From contig CP048719.1 in assembly GCA_022641835.1 (NCBI GenBank), forward strand, positions 124,001-188,000: DNA of 64,000 nt. Direction: 5' to 3'. Every line of letters starts with the position of its first letter. Position 1 is the first letter of the stretch. The notes under the pieces are model-generated. The model saw only the letters and a program-made list of their open reading frames with translations. It did no database searches and was not told where the DNA came from. A program made the position numbers and the translations under genes. The DNA is from Petasospora fabianii (Eukaryota > Ascomycota > Saccharomycetes > Phaffomycetales > Wickerhamomycetaceae). This document shows, in pieces, positions 60,101-64,000 of this stretch.

Positions 60101-61027
60101 TTAGAACAACAAGAAGGAGAGAGCCAAACCAAGGACGGAAGAACCAACCAAAGCAGCCTTACCCTCGAAGGTGGAGACCTCAGCAGAAGTAGAAGCCTCA
60201 CCAGCGGCGGCAGAGGAAGAAGCCTCAGAGGTCTCACCAGCAGCGGCAGAAGACTCAGCAGTGGCCTCAGTAGTGGCAGCAGCAGAGGTCTCCTCAGAAG
60301 CAGCGGCAGAGGACTCAGCAGCGCCAGAAGTCTCAGCAGCAGACTCACCAGCGGCAGTGGTTTCCTCGGCAGCGGTGGTCTCTTCAGCAGCAGTGGAGGT
60401 CTCAGCAGCAGTAGTCTCAGCAGCAGTAGACTCATCAGCGGTGGTCTCAGCGGCAGTGGTCTCAGCGGCAGAAGTCTCAGCAGCAGTGGTGGTGTCCTCA
60501 CAGCCACCAGTGTACTCACAGGCCTGAAGACCAGTGTCAATGGTGTAAGAGTCAGTCAAAGTGGTAGAACATCTGAGAGTACCAGTTGGCTCAGTAGAGA
60601 GGGTACCACAGGCCTCCAAAGCGGAGGAGACGTAGCCGCCGTAGTACTTCCACAAGGTCCAACCACACTCCATACATGTTGGGTACTGATTGATGAAGTC
60701 GGAGCCTTCGGAACAGAGACAAGTGGTGTTGTATGGACCAGCGTACTGGTTCTCCTTGTTGGTGGTACAGTCAGAACCGTAAATGATAAGCATACCACAG
60801 GCGGCGTGACAGGCGATGGAGGCACAGTCATCGGCGGAGGCAGCGAGAGCATAGGCCTCTGGGTCTGGGTGAGCAATGGCGATGGCTTCAGCGTAAGCAT
60901 CAGCATAGGCAGCGGCGGCACCGGCAGCCTGTGGGTTGGCGTTAGCCCATGGGAGGGCCTCTGGAGAGGCAGCGGCCGAGACGACCTTAGCGGCGACAGC
61001 GGCGAGAGCGAAGCGAGTGAACTGCAT
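60101..61027 (-). CDS. GPI-anchored-type cell-wall protein, paralogue B
   Basis: A 308-residue secreted protein in the same order as paralogue A: signal peptide, Ala-alternating segment ([20 protein letters not shown]), Cys-rich domain with NTTCLC and [14 protein letters not shown], and a stalk of TTAAE/SAAE units (about 190-285). The hydrophobic C-terminus is [17 protein letters not shown]. It lacks the flocculin-like TSC...YCPL module found in A and C. Its Cys domain is nearly identical to that of paralogue C, including at DNA level, so B and C duplicated or converted recently. Confidence 0.8.
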   Translation of the reverse strand: MQFTRFALAAVAAKVVSAAASPEALPWANANPQAAGAAAAYADAYAEAIAIAHPDPEAYALAASADDCASIACHAACGMLIIYGSDCTTNKENQYAGPYNTTCLCSEGSDFINQYPTCMECGWTLWKYYGGYVSSALEACGTLSTEPTGTLRCSTTLTDSYTIDTGLQACEYTGGCEDTTTAAETSAAETTAAETTADESTAAETTAAETSTAAEETTAAEETTAAGESAAETSGAAESSAAASEETSAAATTEATAESSAAAGETSEASSSAAAGEASTSAEVSTFEGKAALVGSSVLGLALSFLLF

Positions 61028-62922
61028 TGTTGATATTGAGGTTAGAGAACGAGACTAGAATAGGTGTATAAGCGATAGAGAGAAGAGAGGAAGTGGAGGC
61101 TTTATATGTGATCCTAGGGTGTTCTCATAGCTTTTCCCGCAGAGAGTTTCCACCCACATTCGGCAGAATCGCTGCAGGCGAATGTGGTCGGGTGCAAAAG
61201 TCTCTCTCTCGCAGGAACCCTTTTGGGAATTTCAGTGTCTGTTTTCAGAGATGGTTGCAAGCAAAGTTTGGTAAACAACGCAAATAACTTATTATCTATA
61301 GGCGACTATCCAGCAGAGCTACAAGCCGTCGTTTCCCGTCAGCAAGGGTCCTGTTTTCAATGCGCGATGGTGAGGACAGGAAGATGGGTCTCGGGTAATG
61401 CTCATGAACATTCATAGATCACAGCTCCATTTGTAACTTTCAACAAAGGTGTCTACAGCAGACAGTCTCGGTCGTAGGTAGAAAGACAAACATTGCGTGG
61501 TTGATCTGTTGCGTGACTCCTCGAAGACGCTATAGTGCGATATAATGCGCTAGTAGCCACCCAGCTTGATATGGGGGAGGCGAGGTCCACCCCTTTATCA
61601 TTGGCTAAGGGTGCTCGAATATTGACGCCTTTCCCTTTGAAGACACAGAGGCAGCTGATAAACTGAAAAAATAATATGAACTTTTGCGAATTAGTGAAGC
61701 AGTTCCACCCCAAAAAGCCCCCAAAAGCGTGGCCCCACCAGTACCATGTGTCCTTTTTTAATCAGATGGCGCACACGCACCTCTCCGCGGCAACGCATTT
61801 CCTGCGCGCCCCGAGTTCTGGATCCATCAAAAATATTAATTCCGAAAAAGACCGTCAGCGCGGGGGCGGTCCGTCAACCATACTCCCGCCATCCCGTCGG
61901 TTATCTATTCCATCAGCGCTCAGCTCTCATTGCTAGCAGGGTAGTGGGGAATTGGGCCTCGTGCAATACTATACGATATACACGCACACATACACATTTC
62001 ACGTAAATGACAGGAACTGAGCAGCCAAGAGTTTTGAACACCCTGGGGTTGTGCCTTTTCCACTTCCCGCCTTCCGGGGCACCCGCATCGTGCAGCTTTC
62101 GAGAGCGCAGCTTCCTGCGAGTGCACCCACATCTAACTTGGCTAGCTGTAGTTGTGTCATGATGTGTGACTTATCGGTCTCTCGGTACGAAGTAGAAAGG
62201 CAGGCTAGATACAAGATAGTCTAAGGGATAGTGGTACTCGCTGCCCAGAGACTGTGGTGTATATGGCTCTAGGATTGTCTCCCTCTATGAACCTTCCATA
62301 TCACCCAGGATCCCTTGAGTAAATAGTGTAGCCAGCGGCACAAATCAGCAAAGACCGAAAAGAATCAATGGAGCTATCGGTTACCATCTAATTTCTTCTT
62401 GCTATGCACCATCAATTCATGCAGCAACTCCTACTCGAGCCCGCTGATACGGGCTTTACGGAGAACCGTCCAAGTCAACAAACGTCAAGTGTATAATGCA
62501 CAGAGTAGCCACTGGAGGCGCTTTGTTGGACATTTTGTGGGGTGTGAATGCTTCCCGCTTCTGCGAATACGAAGATTGGAAGCTTGGCCCATCAGAATTA
62601 TACACGGCAATTTCTACCGTGTATACAAGTGGCTAGAATGTGATAATGCTCATATATATCCCACTCATACTGTTGAATGGGCAGTAAGCATTAATCACAG
62701 TCTTTCAATTCAAGCGGTTCAGAGCAGGCAGCCGTGTATACCCTCTAGAGTGGAAGCAGTATGAGCTAGGTTAGACACTCCAAAAGACGAAAACCTACTC
62801 TGTATGTCTTAGCGAGCGACTTCGCTTAAGCACTGGTACGTATGTTTGGTAACTCAATCTTAAAATCAAGTGTATTATATTTATATAATTAAGCAGCTCC
62901 TCCGGTCGCTTCCAAAACGTTA
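61028..62922. other. 1.9 kb gene-poor spacer between paralogues B and C
   Basis: Paralogue B promoter and otherwise non-coding DNA. A frame at 62399-62764 starts with TTG, has no internal ATG and resembles nothing known. No repeat shared with the previous spacer was noticed by eye. Confidence 0.5.
61101..61106 (-). promoter_or_regulatory. TATA box of paralogue B
   Basis: TATAAA on the minus strand, 74 bases before the ATG, followed by GCC as in paralogue A. Confidence 0.6.
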
Positions 62923-64000
62923 TCAGAACAACATGACGAAAGAGATGGCCAAACCAAAGAAGGAGGAGCCAATCAAGGCAGCCTTAGCCTCGAATGTGGA
63001 GATGACAGCCTCAGAGGTTGTAGCGTCAGTAGTAGAAGCCTTCGTGGTAGTCTTAGTGGTAGCAGCGTCAGTACTAGTTGCAGCCTCGGTAGTAGTCAAT
63101 GGGCAGTAGGTTGTGTACTCAGTAACAACGCCCTCGGATGTAATGGTGACAACGGTGACACCAGTGGTAACGGCAGTCTCAGAGCACTTGTTCTCCTCAC
63201 AAGATGTGATGGTGACGACGGTGGTACCGATGTCAGACTCAGTAGCGGTAGAAGTAGTGTTGAAGTAACCAGCAGTGGCGGATGTCTCACCAGTAGTAGC
63301 GGTGGAGTCCGCCTGAGCAGCTGACTCGCCAGCAGCGGTAGACTCACCAGCAGCGGTAGTCTCACCAGCGGCAGTAGTCTCACCAGCGGCAGTAGACTCA
63401 CCAGCGGCAGTAGTCTCACCAGCGGCAGCAGACTCACCATCAGCGGTAGTCTCACCAGCGGCGGTAGTCTCACCAGCGGCAGCTGACTCACCAGCAGTAG
63501 TAGACTCACCAGCAGCGGTGGTGGTCTCCTCAGGAGCGGTGGTTTCCTCGGCAGCGGTGGTCTCCTCAGCAGCAGTAGTCTCGGCAGCAGTAGACTCAGC
63601 AGCAGTGGTGTCAGGAGAAGTGGTGGTGGTCTCACAACCACCGGTGTACTCACAGGCCTGGAGTCCGGTGTCAACGGTGTAGGAGTCAGTCAAAGTAGTA
63701 GAACATCTGAGAGTACCAGTTGGCTCAGTAGAGAGGGTACCACAGGCCTCCAAAGCGGAGGAGACGTAACCACCGTAGTACTTCCACAAGGTCCAACCAC
63801 AGTTCATACAAGCTGGGTATTGCTTAATGAAGTCGGAGTCGTCAGAACAGAGACATGTGGTGTTGTATGGACCAGCGTACTGGTTCTCGGTGTTTGAAGT
63901 ACAAGCAGAACCGTAGATGATAAGCATACCACAGGCGGCGTGACAGGCGATGGAGGCACAGTCATCGGCGGAGGCAGCGAGAGCATAGGCCTCTGGGTCT
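62923..64000 (-). CDS. GPI-anchored-type cell-wall protein, paralogue C (partial)
   Basis: The gene runs off the window, so its N-terminus lies beyond 64000. The visible 358 or so residues start in the Ala-alternating region ([14 protein letters not shown]). The Cys-rich domain has NTTCLC and [15 protein letters not shown] stalk of about 13 [12 protein letters not shown] units (DNA 63316-63531) leads to the module [15 protein letters not shown]...[10 protein letters not shown], a Thr-rich stretch and a GPI-type tail ([18 protein letters not shown]). An internal ATG at 63927 is not the start, since the frame is open and homologous upstream of it. Confidence 0.85.
   Translation of the reverse strand, partial: DPEAYALAASADDCASIACHAACGMLIIYGSACTSNTENQYAGPYNTTCLCSDDSDFIKQYPACMNCGWTLWKYYGGYVSSALEACGTLSTEPTGTLRCSTTLTDSYTVDTGLQACEYTGGCETTTTSPDTTAAESTAAETTAAEETTAAEETTAPEETTTAAGESTTAGESAAAGETTAAGETTADGESAAAGETTAAGESTAAGETTAAGETTAAGESTAAGESAAQADSTATTGETSATAGYFNTTSTATESDIGTTVVTITSCEENKCSETAVTTGVTVVTITSEGVVTEYTTYCPLTTTEAATSTDAATTKTTTKASTTDATTSEAVISTFEAKAALIGSSFFGLAISFVMLF
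63316..63531 (-). repeat. in-frame minisatellite in paralogue C stalk
   Basis: About 13 imperfect units of 15-18 bases encoding [ST]TAAGE or SAAAGE. Copy number is likely to vary between strains, as in other yeast wall proteins. Confidence 0.8.

Noticed and set aside
62399-62764. 121-codon plus-strand frame in the last spacer
   Set aside because: Starts with TTG, has no internal ATG and no recognisable motif.
63316-63531. Regular 15-18 base repeats resembling a CRISPR array
   Set aside because: They are in-frame coding repeats of a wall-protein stalk, without unique spacers, in a eukaryote.

Overview
This window reads as nuclear DNA of a budding yeast (Saccharomycotina). Genes are densely packed on both strands, mostly without introns. 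The few introns carry yeast signals (GTATGT, GTGAGT or GTGCGT donors; TACTAAC or CACTAAC branch sites close to the acceptor). A complex I subunit gene (NDUFA9/NUEM type) argues against Saccharomyces and its close relatives, which lack complex I. CTG codons fall on conserved leucines in the lipoyl synthase, IPP isomerase and metacaspase genes, so CTG appears to mean Leu and the CUG-Ser and CUG-Ala clades are unlikely. A Pichiaceae-like or earlier-branching lineage with moderate GC fits; I cannot name the species.

Layout. 0.4-13.6 kb: an Ioc3/Esc8-like chromatin subunit, the spliceosomal cyclophilin CWC27, a two-intron YSY6 (small ER stress protein), the complex I 39/40 kDa subunit, the SR-protein kinase SKY1, a 1.5 kb spacer with a candidate structured RNA, and an FPK1/NRC-2 type AGC kinase. 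13.6-30.4 kb: MSH3 with two MluI cell-cycle boxes, an uncharacterised mitochondrial protein, a candidate small spliced gene, TRM112, ROT1, a small membrane protein, BFR1, IDI1, LIP5 and BEM3. 30.9-43.9 kb: metacaspase MCA1, DGA1, a major facilitator gene bracketed by an inverted pair of identical tRNA-Lys(CTT) genes, a YLR419W-like DExH helicase, tRNA-Glu(CTC) and a JEN-type carboxylate permease. 45.6-56.7 kb: a YOL075C-like full ABCG transporter, a C2H2/fungal-domain transcription factor, the divergent ribosome-biogenesis pair NSA2 and LCP5, and ECM15. 56.9-64.0 kb: three tandem paralogues of a secreted, probably GPI-anchored Ala/Ser/Thr-rich protein family, separated by gene-poor spacers of about 1.8 kb; the third runs off the end.

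Three genes are visible only after splicing: YSY6 (5088-5511), the complete NSA2 (53722-54568, first exon is the ATG alone) and ECM15 (56301-56716). Several starts were moved to the first ATG, because the longest open frame begins at TTG or GTG. No transposon, CRISPR array or virus-derived element was recognised. The least ordinary parts are the tandem wall-protein cluster, the inverted tRNA pair around the permease gene, the structured segment at 10714-10974, and introns without a known gene at 18870-19100 and 59336-59743.
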